Source: Paenibacillus xylanexedens (GTDB lineage Bacteria > Bacillota > Bacilli > Paenibacillales > Paenibacillaceae). Taken from it: a DNA stretch of 64,000 bases. The translations under genes and the position numbers were made by a program. Under the pieces are notes generated by a model. It worked only from the letters and a program-made list of their open reading frames with translations. It was not told the origin of the DNA and did no database searches. This document shows, piece after piece, positions 49,101-57,394 of the stretch. The stretch is taken from assembly GCF_007680605.1 (NCBI RefSeq), contig NZ_VEIO01000010.1:106200-170199 (forward strand). Reading direction: 5' to 3'. Each line of letters begins with the position of its first letter. Positions within the stretch are counted from its first letter, which is position 1.

Positions 49101-49200
49101 AGTGATGTGTATTCAGGGCACCGTAAAATAGCGCGTCGCCATAACCGGTCAAAGCTACGTGTACCTCAATCGTTTCGGTATAAGGGTGAATTAGACTCAT
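46162..49200 (-). CDS. SNF2-family helicase/ATPase with bacterial SNF2-associated N-terminus
   Basis: 1012 residues. The N-terminal half (about 1-490) is the bacterial SNF2-helicase-associated region. The ATPase core follows, with motif I DDMGLGKT (about 531-540), motif II DEAQ (about 637), motif III LTGTPIENRLSELWS, and the C-terminal helicase lobe with LIFTQYIGMG, SIKAGGVGLNLTAANHV and DRAYRMGQTKDVQVHKF. Such proteins are double-stranded-DNA translocases that remodel protein-DNA complexes. The ATG overlaps the stop of the SWIM gene by four bases, so the two are coupled. Confidence 0.93.
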   Translation of the reverse strand: MSLIHPYTETIEVHVALTGYGDALFYGALNTHHFVSGQSLKQRLFAWHAPSFYGTELEIRQIEEIELVVLPAEEVLPFFAEMKTLIHIEWKWDEQAEYLIRLAPILSSSIDHRKYVPSFEAYRAGQLQWTWDLDSLKKQDLAALHQAMQQTDESFAEGLGAAYSAAVFQRWYSSEEAATDLRREFPQLFPERGVLPRTGGLDARSWLVSIGWKADAAPFRPMLQLQEPDEDDFSWRLRLVLQNKLDAAVLVPVMLDSRGRLEGEWPEGWTPFILDRSAGWLDQLRAQLPRLGSSISGRRDILSDPLDDQQAWQFLTQESGRLLAAGWQVLLPGWWEAARKKKPKLRAKVKPEEGSERGQSFFGLDSIIHFDWRIAIGDSDLSEEEFADLVARNERLVRFRGEWVPLDPDLLEQIRRAMGGVDREQGLSFQDILHLHLLHNEQREYAKQKWKEGQQAEGEQEAESSQTSESIRLEVELNDHLNRVIAQLGGGQGGAPSLPVPDGLHAELRSYQKEGFAWLGFLRRFGLGACLADDMGLGKTIQFITYLLHIKEHEPRLPGQAPALLICPTSVLGNWQKEISRFAPSIRVSLHYGARRLNGEEFREQAEQSDIIITSYATATLDQELLETYTWAAICLDEAQNIKNAQTKQSVAVRSFPAKHRIALTGTPIENRLSELWSIYDFINPGYLGSARAFQTRFISAIEKDKDEQRMQDLQQLVKPFMLRRKKKDPNIQLDLPDKNEMKTYIHLTGEQSALYDQSVQALMDKMKELEGIKRKGAILSALTQLKQLCDHPLLLTKETLPEELPADDPATSTYDVYSPQDMAMLISRSAKLERLMELVRELRDEGERCLIFTQYIGMGQMLQQVLRQELQEPVLYLHGGTSKTARDRMIEEFQSRTLPADKQPSVFILSIKAGGVGLNLTAANHVFHFDRWWNPAVENQATDRAYRMGQTKDVQVHKFISLGTLEERIDEMLESKQQLSDNIITSSENWITELSTDELKDLFTRRRDWSG

Positions 49201-50942
49201 GGAATCAGTTTACCTTTCCGAAGCTCCTCCTGCAGGGCCCGCAAACGGCTGTTGCGAACAGCCAGTGCAGTGATGAACTGCTCCCACGGCTCCTCTTGCT
49301 TCATTTTTTTGTATATTTTGGACAGCCGTTTCAGCAACTTTACTGCGGCTTTATAACCATCCCTGTTCTTGTGCACGATATAACGCTCCACCGCCTGATG
49401 ATAGAACGGCAAAAGCAACTCAGGGGCATCTTTCTCAATGGGCTGCAATACGGCTACTCGGAATTCGAGAGGCTCAGTGCCTGTACTCAGCTGAAAATCA
49501 ATCCATCTGCGCCACTGTCCTCGCGAATGCATGGCATCCTCATAAGCAGGCCTGGAGTGGGGAAGCATGCTGACCAGCGTGTCCCACATCCGGTGCTCGG
49601 CGTCCGGGACATGCTGAATCGCGATATCCCACAATCGCATGTAATCCTGTAAAGGAGCATTACGGCGGTTTGCGAGCAGAGGCCCGAGCTGTACCAGCCA
49701 TTCGGACAGACGTGTCCATTCAGCTGCATCGGTCAATGTATGGAGAAAGTACAGCAGGTGTTCTGGAGGAATACCATAAGCTGAGCTACCATGGATGAGT
49801 TTCTGCCAAGCCGATGAATCTTGTTCCAGATGGTAGTACATCCAGCTCTGTGCCAGAACAAGAGGCAATGGCAAAGTTCCTTTTCTGGCGTTCTTCTCTG
49901 TGCCGGTAACAGCTCCTCCAGACGAAAGGATCTTTGCTTCTGCTTCGTTCAGTAGAAGTAGTTCTGACTCCAACATTGCCTGTCTACCTCGAAGCCAGGG
50001 CACAATCCAGTTTAGCCACAGCTTAGAGTAAATAGGGGTGAAGAACATCATATTTGCTGTCTCCGGCAACATCTCTGTCCGCAAATAAGCCGAAGTTTCG
50101 TCCAGCCTTGCCCAGAATTGTTCAAGTGCCGTGCCCTTCAATCCGGACAAGTCCAGCGACTGGAGCAGAAGGGTCTCAATTCCTTTTTGGAGAGCGTCTA
50201 CTGCCAGCTGGGCAGGGTAACTTAAATACACAGGAGTATGCGTAATCGAATTGCGCGCGGGCGGTATACAGTAACGCATGAGATAAAGCTGAACATGTAG
50301 CTCAAACAGCTGATCCATCGCTACTGACATCTTGGGTTTGATCGCGTATAGTTCATCCGCGGCTTCCTGAACGTAGGCCGTCGTTGCTGTTCCTGTGCCG
50401 AGTCGTTTGAGGCTCGCTCGAAATAGTTCGTGCCATTCCGTAATGTCCATTCCGGCGAGTTCGGTTGCCCGCTCCTTAATCTCGCTATACTGGTAGCCAT
50501 CCGAAGAGTTGTCTTGGATAGCTTCCTCTTGTTTCGTAACATCGCCAAAGCTGTAAGCTCTCGCAGAAGTAGAACCTACCGGTTTGCTGGTTTGTTTCAA
50601 GGCAGTACTTGCATGTGCATTGACCAGTGCAGGAACGGGGCGTCCTTGCTGTTCGGCGTAACTCATCAATACAGCGGCCATATGTTTGCATGGAGAGTTA
50701 ACCGGACAGGCACAATAACTGCTGGACAAGTCCTGCATACGGAGCACGACCTCGTAAGATTCTGATCCTTGTACCTCGGCGGTAATAGCCTGAGCATCGT
50801 TGAAGTTTATAGATCCAACACGTTTCTGTTTATAATATTGGAATCCACGCATGATTGTCAGGTTGTTGAAGAGAGCTGCAACTTCACGAATCAGTGCTTG
50901 CCACTGCGTGTCATCCATGATCTGATCCTTAGGTATGTTCAT
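49197..50942 (-). CDS. SWIM zinc-finger protein, partner of the SNF2 ATPase
   Basis: 581 residues; the second of two adjacent ATGs is chosen because AGGAG lies eight bases upstream (ATG at 50945 has five). The zinc-binding CxCx(n)CxH motif appears as CACPVNSPCKH near residues 76-86. The rest is mostly helical and unrecognised. SWIM fingers bind DNA or protein and often sit beside SNF2 ATPases in bacteria. Translationally coupled to that gene downstream. Confidence 0.88.
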   Translation of the reverse strand: MNIPKDQIMDDTQWQALIREVAALFNNLTIMRGFQYYKQKRVGSINFNDAQAITAEVQGSESYEVVLRMQDLSSSYCACPVNSPCKHMAAVLMSYAEQQGRPVPALVNAHASTALKQTSKPVGSTSARAYSFGDVTKQEEAIQDNSSDGYQYSEIKERATELAGMDITEWHELFRASLKRLGTGTATTAYVQEAADELYAIKPKMSVAMDQLFELHVQLYLMRYCIPPARNSITHTPVYLSYPAQLAVDALQKGIETLLLQSLDLSGLKGTALEQFWARLDETSAYLRTEMLPETANMMFFTPIYSKLWLNWIVPWLRGRQAMLESELLLLNEAEAKILSSGGAVTGTEKNARKGTLPLPLVLAQSWMYYHLEQDSSAWQKLIHGSSAYGIPPEHLLYFLHTLTDAAEWTRLSEWLVQLGPLLANRRNAPLQDYMRLWDIAIQHVPDAEHRMWDTLVSMLPHSRPAYEDAMHSRGQWRRWIDFQLSTGTEPLEFRVAVLQPIEKDAPELLLPFYHQAVERYIVHKNRDGYKAAVKLLKRLSKIYKKMKQEEPWEQFITALAVRNSRLRALQEELRKGKLIP

Positions 50943-50979
50943 CATTCCATCTCCTGGGGTATACATGGTTAACTAATGA

Positions 50980-50996
50980 TGACGTCTTCGACGTCA
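50980..50996. promoter_or_regulatory. Inverted repeat TGACGTC-TTC-GACGTCA upstream of the SWIM gene
   Basis: Perfect seven-base arms with a three-base centre, about 35 bases upstream of the SWIM start codon. It could be an operator or a small hairpin. No regulator is known. Confidence 0.4.
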
Positions 50997-51053
50997 CGGC
51001 CTAGAGTTTCAATCCTTCCATTATACCTTCTATCATATCAGTTCTGGAGAAGC

Positions 51054-51085
51054 TCGTGCAGACGTCATCGGAAACTACTGCACGA
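51054..51085. promoter_or_regulatory. Inverted repeat TCGTGCAG...CTGCACGA in the divergent gap
   Basis: Perfect eight-base arms with a 16-base centre that contains another GACGTCA. It lies between the SWIM gene (minus) and the endonuclease-family gene (plus). Candidate operator for either. Confidence 0.35.
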
Positions 51086-51198
51086 ATACTCCATATTGTG
51101 TATGCTTATCTTATAACGTATGTATTCGTTTCAGGAGCAGTACTGGCTGCGCGGCGGCCATATAAAGACTATATTCAACAACAGGAGCGAGCACAGAG

Positions 51199-52023
51199 AT
51201 GAAAATCCTTACATTAAATGTCCATGCCTGGGCGGAAGAAAATCAACGGTACAAGATCAGCCAACTGGCTGATTTTATCAATACACATCAATTTGATATC
51301 ATATCGATGCAAGAGGTAAACCAGCCGATTCAAGAAACGGCGCTGACCCAAGAGGAATTGCAGACGTATACAGCAACCGAAGCGGATGTGACGATTAAAA
51401 AAGATAACTACGCTCATGTCCTCCTACAGCAGTTGACCGAGACGTATTACTGGACCTGGATTCCAACACATATCGGGTTTCGTACATACGATGAGGGGCT
51501 GGCGATTCTAAGCCGAACACCCATTACTCGTACATTCGGCGAATACGTATCCCACATGCGGGATTATGACAACTATCGAACACGCAAAATCGTCGGGATT
51601 GAGACTACCCCGGAAGGTGAGTCCACATCCACATGGTTTGTGAATGGACATTATAACTGGTGGGATGATGCACAGGAACCTTTTAAGGGACAATGGGATT
51701 TGACCGAGCGTGCGCTTGCACCATATATGCATCAACCGTTGTATCTGATGGGGGACTTCAACAATGTGGCGGAGATTCGTGGACAAGGCTACGATTACAT
51801 GATGGAGCATGGCTGGAATGATCTGTACACGACAGCCAGGCAAAAAGACGACGGAGCTACTGTAGTCAAAGCGATTGCCGGCTGGGCGAATAATGAACAA
51901 CCGCTAAGGATTGATTATATTTTCTCGAATCGTCCTATCCAGGCTCAAACCTCCAACGTTGTGTTAAATGGTAAAAATGGGCCTGTCGTATCCGATCATT
52001 TTGGTGTTGCGGTAGAGATATAA
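51199..52023 (+). CDS. Endonuclease/exonuclease/phosphatase-superfamily protein
   Basis: 274 residues, CAGGAGCG before ATG. Superfamily motifs: KILTLNVHAW, ISMQEVNQ (metal Glu), GLAILSRTPI, WFVNGHYNWW, YLMGDFNNVAE (Asp/Asn), IDYIFSNRP and SDHFGVAVEI (terminal Asp-His). This is the DNase I-like fold that hydrolyses phosphodiesters or phosphomonoesters (nucleases, sphingomyelinases, phosphatases). There is no signal peptide, so a cytoplasmic hydrolase. Substrate unknown. Confidence 0.88.
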   Translation: MKILTLNVHAWAEENQRYKISQLADFINTHQFDIISMQEVNQPIQETALTQEELQTYTATEADVTIKKDNYAHVLLQQLTETYYWTWIPTHIGFRTYDEGLAILSRTPITRTFGEYVSHMRDYDNYRTRKIVGIETTPEGESTSTWFVNGHYNWWDDAQEPFKGQWDLTERALAPYMHQPLYLMGDFNNVAEIRGQGYDYMMEHGWNDLYTTARQKDDGATVVKAIAGWANNEQPLRIDYIFSNRPIQAQTSNVVLNGKNGPVVSDHFGVAVEI

Positions 52024-52105
52024 GGATCTTCCGAGTGTATGCTTTCGCACGTACATTCTCTTTCCCGTGTACGCCTGAATGCTATATTCAATCATGTACA
52101 TAGCA

Positions 52106-52147
52106 AGCCTCCGCTCATTTCCCGAACAGGGAATGACAGCGGAGGCT
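52106..52147. terminator. Long hairpin between convergent genes
   Basis: AGCCTCCGCTCATTTCCC pairs with GGGAATGACAGCGGAGGCT, about 17 pairs, with a GAACA loop. The T tract is poor, but the position between convergent genes supports a terminator. Confidence 0.65.
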
Positions 52148-52212
52148 CTAGGTGTGTCTTGATGGGACTATTTCTTATGTAATTCGTGAGGACTAGGGTA
52201 AATTACTCAAGT

Positions 52213-53040
52213 TTACTCAAGCGCGAGCATCTGCTGTACAAACTTTTTCAAATTCGTACTGGTCTCGCTCAGTTGTTCGATACTCTGCATAAATTCTGTC
52301 ACAAGCTTGGCTTGATCTCCAGTTGCTGTCGTAATCTGGCCAATTTCTTGTTCCATATATTTCATGGAATGCTGCACACTGCCCAGAGAGGTCTCGATAT
52401 CCGATGCAGCTTGTTTTGTATGATCGGAGAGTTTACGTACTTCGCTAGCTACGATGCCGAATCCGGCTCCTTGCTCACCGACACGAGCGGCCTCGATCAT
52501 TGCGTTTAATCCAAGTAGATTGGTTTGTTCGGACACTTCACGAATCACGTTAGTGACTTTTGTGACGTTAATTGAATTTTCGGATGCCTTCTTAGAATTT
52601 CGCAAAATTTCCTCCGAGGTTGTTGACAGTTGCTCCGAATGAGCTGCAATTTGCTGAATGCCGCCAACAAGGGAGTTGATTGTTGTTTCACTTTCGCTAA
52701 TCAGCGTTTCCAGTGTCAGGTGATTATCAAGTGCATAGTTGACCCCCAGGATGCCGACAACTTGTCCGTTTTCTTTTACAGGGATGAGGATGGAATCGAA
52801 CGGCCTCCCTTGGAGATCACCAGGCATACGTACAATAGTGCGGGAATCCTTGTTGCTTAGCATTTTGAAATGTTTGTAGTCATCATGTAGTTCGTCGCCG
52901 GCTTTTACACCAATATCTAGACTTTGGGCTTCGGAGAAATATAATACCTTTTCATGATCATTGATCGATATGGAGATATCATCACGGAACATTTGACGTA
53001 CGAAGGGCATCGAATTGACCAGAGATTCTAGCGTATTCAA
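52213..53040 (-). CDS. Soluble methyl-accepting chemotaxis-like protein
   Basis: 275 residues, starting at TTG behind AAAGGA. No membrane segment. The N-terminal 120 residues look like a PAS/Cache-like sensor (ISINDHEKVLYFSEAQ; ILIPVKENGQVVGILGVNY). The C-terminus has the MCP signalling core with its hairpin (EQTNLLGLNAMIEAARVGEQGAGFGIVASEVRKLS, in parts). It should bind CheA/CheW and report an internal signal to chemotaxis. The signalling domain is short, lacking the long methylation helices. Confidence 0.85.
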   Translation of the reverse strand: MNTLESLVNSMPFVRQMFRDDISISINDHEKVLYFSEAQSLDIGVKAGDELHDDYKHFKMLSNKDSRTIVRMPGDLQGRPFDSILIPVKENGQVVGILGVNYALDNHLTLETLISESETTINSLVGGIQQIAAHSEQLSTTSEEILRNSKKASENSINVTKVTNVIREVSEQTNLLGLNAMIEAARVGEQGAGFGIVASEVRKLSDHTKQAASDIETSLGSVQHSMKYMEQEIGQITTATGDQAKLVTEFMQSIEQLSETSTNLKKFVQQMLALE

Positions 53041-53398
53041 TATAAATCTGTCCTTTCCAAAATAGTATGTGTTGTTATTAAACTACCTCATATATATCGG
53101 CTACGTCTCGAATTTCTTTTAACCATGATTGTAACAGGTACCATATATTTCATGGTTTTGGTGAGCGAAGAGAGGATTTTCGATTGTATTGTAAGCGTAA
53201 ACAAAAATCTATAGCCACCATGAGCTATGTCAGTTATACTAGGATTATTAATCGGTATGAATGTTAAAAGTAATACTTTTGTCATCCCCACAAAGGGGCA
53301 ACCTTACTGAGGTTAAGCGCTATATCTATATCCTGAAAATAAGTGAACAACGTCCTGTAAACAAGCATGGGCTTTATAAGATGGAGAAGTACTTCAAC
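53041..53398. other. Divergent gap before the GH105 gene
   Basis: It holds a near-match to the CcpA cre consensus, TGTAAGCGTAAACA (53190-53203, one mismatch), and a candidate -10 TATACT (53235-53240) without a clear -35. The GH105 frame extends upstream to 53261 but without a ribosome binding site. Nothing else is recognised. Confidence 0.45.
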
Positions 53399-55708
53399 AT
53401 GAGAGGAATGTGGCATTCAATGACAACGTATTTCAGTGAACCGCAGAGCATGTATTATCGATTTGGAGAAGATCAGGAGCAGGTATTGAAGGTGCTTGCC
53501 GAAAGATATATTGGTGCTAATGCACAGGCCGATTTCGTATATCGGGCGTTTCAGCACTCCGGAATTTTGCAAAATGATAAAGGGCTTTATGATTTGAATC
53601 TTGGTAAACGCTTTCCAAATGCGCCGAAAGATCACATCTCCTATGCCGCAGCACTGGTATGGGGGGATGAGAACCGTAATCTCGATGTGCTGGTACGTTG
53701 CTATGGACCGGTCCGTTTTTATTTTAACAGCGAGTTGATCTACCGTTCTACGGTCATTGATGAGATAACGCCAGATGCCACGGTGAAGCTTGGAATTGAC
53801 ATTCAGCCTGGCTGGAATACCGTGTGGCTGGAGATGAAAAACACCCCTGCCGGATTCGGATGCCAGTTCGGTTCTGATGAGGGCAAAGTACGTATTCTTA
53901 ATGTGCTTTCTCCTTTTCAGGAGCGTTCGGGTCAAGCAGGATGGGTCTTCTCTGAACCTGTGACATCCGCACAAGCCCAGCCAAACCTGCTCGCGAGTCA
54001 AGGAGAGAGTGATCTTAAATGGTTGCCAGAGACCCAGTGGTCTGCTTCCGATCGGAATAAACCGGCTTTGGAACGAATCTATGGACTGCTTCCGGGCAGA
54101 CATGCTTATGCATGGACGCACCTGAACAATCGTGATACCTCTGGACGTCCAGTTCGATTATCCGGACAATCCTCTGGTCCAATACAGATCTGGCTCGGGG
54201 ACAAGTCGGTTGCAACAATAAAAAATGCAGGATCGTTTGAAGTGCAGGTAGAAGCCGCATTTGGCCGAAATGATCTTCTGGTACGAAGTGAATGTCAAGC
54301 CGGTGCTGGCTCATGGGGATTTGACCTGAAAGCTTCCGTCGGTACGGAGTCTCTTCAGTTGGAGCTTCCGCAACGAGTGCAGGGAGCATTGGAGGAATGT
54401 TGGTTCTATGCAGGTCCTTTTGAATCTGGAGGCGAGCCGGAACTTGCAGACTTGATGCGCTTGGATCGCGTGTACCGGACTAATGCAGGACAGCAAGGTA
54501 CAGGGACGAGCGGCGTTTCGCAAGCAGAGCGGACGTACTGGCGTTTGGATCGGCCAGACACGTTCATCCGACCTTATTATGAAAATGCGATGCTGAGCAA
54601 TAAATGGACCGTGGGCAGTGTAACCAACTACGGACGTTGGGACTACCCGCTGGGTGTCACAGTCTATGGCCTGCTCCAGGCGGGACGATATATGCAAAGA
54701 ACAGATATTACGCGTTATGCCGCAGAACATGTACAGTCATGCACCCGGATGTATGAGTACTCTGTATGGGATCGTGAGCAGTATGGTTTCCCTTCTATTA
54801 ATCAGCAGTTAATTATGTTGAAAATGTTGGACAACTGTGGTTCCTTCGGCTCAGCGATGTTGGAATCATATACGGAATGCAAGGAACCAACTTTCCTTCC
54901 CATTGCCGAACGAATCGCAGACTTTATGCTTAACCGTTTGGAGCGTCAAGCGGACGGGGCGTTCTATCGCACATGTGCTGGGGAATATGCCGAGAATACG
55001 ATGTGGGCGGATGACCTTTACATGAGTACACCATTCTTGGTGCGGTATGCTCGTGTGACAGGGAAATCCGAAGCACTCGATGAGGCGGCCAAACAGTTTT
55101 CACTGTATCGCAAATATTTGTTTATGCCTGAATACAAGATCATGTCTCATGTATATGATTTCAAATATAAACAGGCGACTCAGATTCCTTGGGGGCGTGG
55201 TAACGGGTGGACTCTTTTCTCCCTGACGGAAGTACTGGAGGCATTGCCTGAAGATCACGCGGAGCGTCCCGCTTTAATCGAGTTTTTCAACGAGCTATGC
55301 GAGGGTTATGCAGCACTGCAAAGCGAAAGCGGGCTCTGGCATCAGGTGTTGAATCATTCAGAAACGTATCTGGAAGCCTCCTGTACAGCCATGTTTGCGT
55401 ATGGTTTCGCACGTGGTGTGCGTTTCGGCTGGTTTAAAGATCCTTCGGCATACGTTACAGCGGCTCAACGGGCCTGGAAGGGACTGGTAAGCAACGCCAT
55501 TGACCGTCAAGGGAACGTTCATGGTGTATGTAGCGGCTCAAGATATGCATTCACGGCTGAATACTACGATCAAGATTTGCGTACCGTTACGAATGATAAT
55601 CACGGGATCGGGATTATGATGCTGGCTGGAACAGAGGTAGCCAAAATGGAAAAATATTTATCGGAGCGCCCGGCGAAGTCTGCAGCTTCTGCCGTGCATT
55701 CCGGTTAA
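53399..55708 (+). CDS. GH105/GH88-type unsaturated uronyl hydrolase with N-terminal extension
   Basis: 769 residues from ATG 53399, nine bases after GGAGAAG; ATGs at 53261 and 53381 lack such a site. The C-terminal 370 residues match GH105 (YteR-like): YPLGVTVYGLL, MWADDLYMSTPFL (catalytic Asp about 538-539), IPWGRGNGWTLFSL, LWHQVLNH and ETYLEASCTAMFAYGF. These enzymes hydrate the unsaturated galacturonyl or glucuronyl residue left by polysaccharide lyases. The N-terminal 390 residues are an extra beta-rich region I do not recognise. Cytoplasmic. The ABC transporter and two-component genes that follow suggest a pectin-like or glucuronan-type substrate (inference). Confidence 0.88.
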   Translation: MRGMWHSMTTYFSEPQSMYYRFGEDQEQVLKVLAERYIGANAQADFVYRAFQHSGILQNDKGLYDLNLGKRFPNAPKDHISYAAALVWGDENRNLDVLVRCYGPVRFYFNSELIYRSTVIDEITPDATVKLGIDIQPGWNTVWLEMKNTPAGFGCQFGSDEGKVRILNVLSPFQERSGQAGWVFSEPVTSAQAQPNLLASQGESDLKWLPETQWSASDRNKPALERIYGLLPGRHAYAWTHLNNRDTSGRPVRLSGQSSGPIQIWLGDKSVATIKNAGSFEVQVEAAFGRNDLLVRSECQAGAGSWGFDLKASVGTESLQLELPQRVQGALEECWFYAGPFESGGEPELADLMRLDRVYRTNAGQQGTGTSGVSQAERTYWRLDRPDTFIRPYYENAMLSNKWTVGSVTNYGRWDYPLGVTVYGLLQAGRYMQRTDITRYAAEHVQSCTRMYEYSVWDREQYGFPSINQQLIMLKMLDNCGSFGSAMLESYTECKEPTFLPIAERIADFMLNRLERQADGAFYRTCAGEYAENTMWADDLYMSTPFLVRYARVTGKSEALDEAAKQFSLYRKYLFMPEYKIMSHVYDFKYKQATQIPWGRGNGWTLFSLTEVLEALPEDHAERPALIEFFNELCEGYAALQSESGLWHQVLNHSETYLEASCTAMFAYGFARGVRFGWFKDPSAYVTAAQRAWKGLVSNAIDRQGNVHGVCSGSRYAFTAEYYDQDLRTVTNDNHGIGIMMLAGTEVAKMEKYLSERPAKSAASAVHSG

Positions 55709-55772
55709 ACTAGGTCGTACCAGCTTCCTAGCTGTTTCATTTTACTCCTTGTCCATCATGAAGGAATGAGCG

Positions 55773-55806
55773 CCACCGGGAATGTGGTTTCCGGTGGTTT
55801 TTCTTT
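55773..55806 (+). terminator. Terminator after the GH105 gene
   Basis: CCACCGGGAA (55773-55782) pairs with TTCCGGTGG (55789-55797), with one unpaired base. TTTTTCTTT follows. Confidence 0.8.
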
Positions 55807-55886
55807 CCGATGAACCCCTTACTTTTTTGACAGGATAGCTTACTTTTGTTTATGTCATGTAAAGGGACAGGCGATTACAATAGTTT

Positions 55887-55900
55887 TGTAAGCGATTTCA
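55887..55900 (+). promoter_or_regulatory. CcpA catabolite-repression (cre) site
   Basis: TGTAAGCGATTTCA agrees with the consensus TGWAANCGNTNWCA at every position. It lies 30 bases before the binding-protein ATG, downstream of a possible promoter (TTGACA near 55827, then TTATGT after 17 bases), a position where bound CcpA would block transcription. Confidence 0.7.
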
Positions 55901-55929
55901 TATAAGCAAAAAGGGGAGGAAATTCATTC

Positions 55930-57261
55930 ATGATCATCAACAAAAAGTGGGTAACCCTGTTCTGCCTGTCCCTGTTATTATTCGCTACAGCCTGTTCTGG
56001 AGGAACCTCAAGCACACCGGCATCTTCCGGTGAATCAGGCCAAGGCGGTGCTTCCGACAAAATTGAACTGCGCATGACCTGGTGGGGATCACAGACCAGA
56101 CATGATCTGACAACCAAAGTGATTAAACTGTTTGAAGAGAAACATCCAGGCATTACGATTAAAGCTGAATATTCGGGCTGGGATGGATATTTTGACAAAC
56201 TTACGACTCAGGTTGCAGGCTCGAACGCTCCGGATATCATCCAGATGGATTACGCGTTTCTGACGGACTTTGCACGGCGCGGTGCTTTGCTTGACTTGAC
56301 GCCTTATGCAGATAAAGAGCTACGCATCAAAGACCACGACAAGAGCATGATTACAGCCGGATCGATCGACGATAAATTATATGCCATCACCCTTGGGGTG
56401 AATGCGCCAGGTGTCATTTACGATGCAACATTATTCCAGCAACTGGGCATTGAAGAGCCGAAGGAAAGCTGGACATGGGAGGACTTCTCGGCCATTGCAG
56501 CCAAGATTGCTGCGGCGAAGGGAGACGGATTCTACGGTTCGGCTGATATTTCCGGTGCTACGAATATGTTTGAGGTATTTGTACGCCAGTCCGGCAAAGG
56601 TTTGTTCGAGGATGGTACCATGACGGCAACAAGCGACCAATTAAAAGAGTGGTTTGAGATGTGGGCTGCGTTGCGTGAGAACAGAGGGGCTACATCCGCT
56701 GAAGTCGCTGCTTCCACAACAAATGCACTTGAAACCAGACCGATTTCTTTGGGTACAGCGGCTATGGACTTTGCGTGGTCCAACCAACTGCTTACGTTCC
56801 AACAAGTGAACAAAAACCAGGATCATAAGCTTGGCATTCAAGTGTTGCCACATGGTGTGAACGAACAACGGATCGGCGAGTATCTGAAGCCAGGCCAGTT
56901 CCTGTCCGGTTATGCCAAATCCAAACATCCAAAAGAAGTAGCCATGTTCATTGACTTTATGGTGAATGACCCTGAAGCGACAGCGATTCTTGGATCAGAG
57001 CGCGGTGTACCGGTCAATGCGAGCATCCGTGAGCAGATGCAACCGAAGCTGTCAGAGGGAGAAAAAGTCATTTTCCAATTCATTGACACTGTATCAAAGC
57101 ATTCCAGTGAAATTAGCCCACCATACCCGCAAGGTTTTGCTGAAGTAGACACGAGTTTCAAAAGTGCAAGCGAACAGATCGCTTTTGGCCAAGGTAGTAT
57201 GACGGACATCATTGCCCAGTTTATTGAGGGTGCCAAAGCAACGCTTGGATCAAGCCAGTAA
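55930..57261 (+). CDS. Family 1 sugar-binding lipoprotein
   Basis: 443 residues, GGGGAGGAA before ATG. Lipoprotein signal with LLFATACSGG, lipid-anchored Cys about 22, then a Ser/Gly linker. Body: LRMTWWGSQTRHDLTTKVIK, EKHPGITIKAEYSGWDGYFDKL (in parts) and APDIIQMDYAFLTDFARRGAL. These match the YesO-like group for oligosaccharides. It captures sugar for the two downstream permeases. Catabolite repression through the cre site is expected. A perfect palindrome follows in the gap before the permease gene. Confidence 0.92.
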   Translation: MIINKKWVTLFCLSLLLFATACSGGTSSTPASSGESGQGGASDKIELRMTWWGSQTRHDLTTKVIKLFEEKHPGITIKAEYSGWDGYFDKLTTQVAGSNAPDIIQMDYAFLTDFARRGALLDLTPYADKELRIKDHDKSMITAGSIDDKLYAITLGVNAPGVIYDATLFQQLGIEEPKESWTWEDFSAIAAKIAAAKGDGFYGSADISGATNMFEVFVRQSGKGLFEDGTMTATSDQLKEWFEMWAALRENRGATSAEVAASTTNALETRPISLGTAAMDFAWSNQLLTFQQVNKNQDHKLGIQVLPHGVNEQRIGEYLKPGQFLSGYAKSKHPKEVAMFIDFMVNDPEATAILGSERGVPVNASIREQMQPKLSEGEKVIFQFIDTVSKHSSEISPPYPQGFAEVDTSFKSASEQIAFGQGSMTDIIAQFIEGAKATLGSSQ

Positions 57262-57301
57262 AGAGAATATAACTTGTAGCTAGACGAGTTTAACCTGTAT
57301 C

Positions 57302-57342
57302 TGTATCTGTAAATATATCGCGTAGATATATTTACAGATACA
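57302..57342. promoter_or_regulatory. 18-bp perfect palindrome between binding-protein and permease genes
   Basis: TGTATCTGTAAATATATC (57302-57319) and GATATATTTACAGATACA (57325-57342) are exact inverted repeats around GCGTA. No T run follows, so it is not a normal terminator. It is likely an intercistronic mRNA-stabilising hairpin, or an operator. Confidence 0.8.
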
Positions 57343-57394
57343 ACTGGCAGAAATCGTTCTGATTAACTTCAAATACTGCGGGGAGGTTGCGAAA

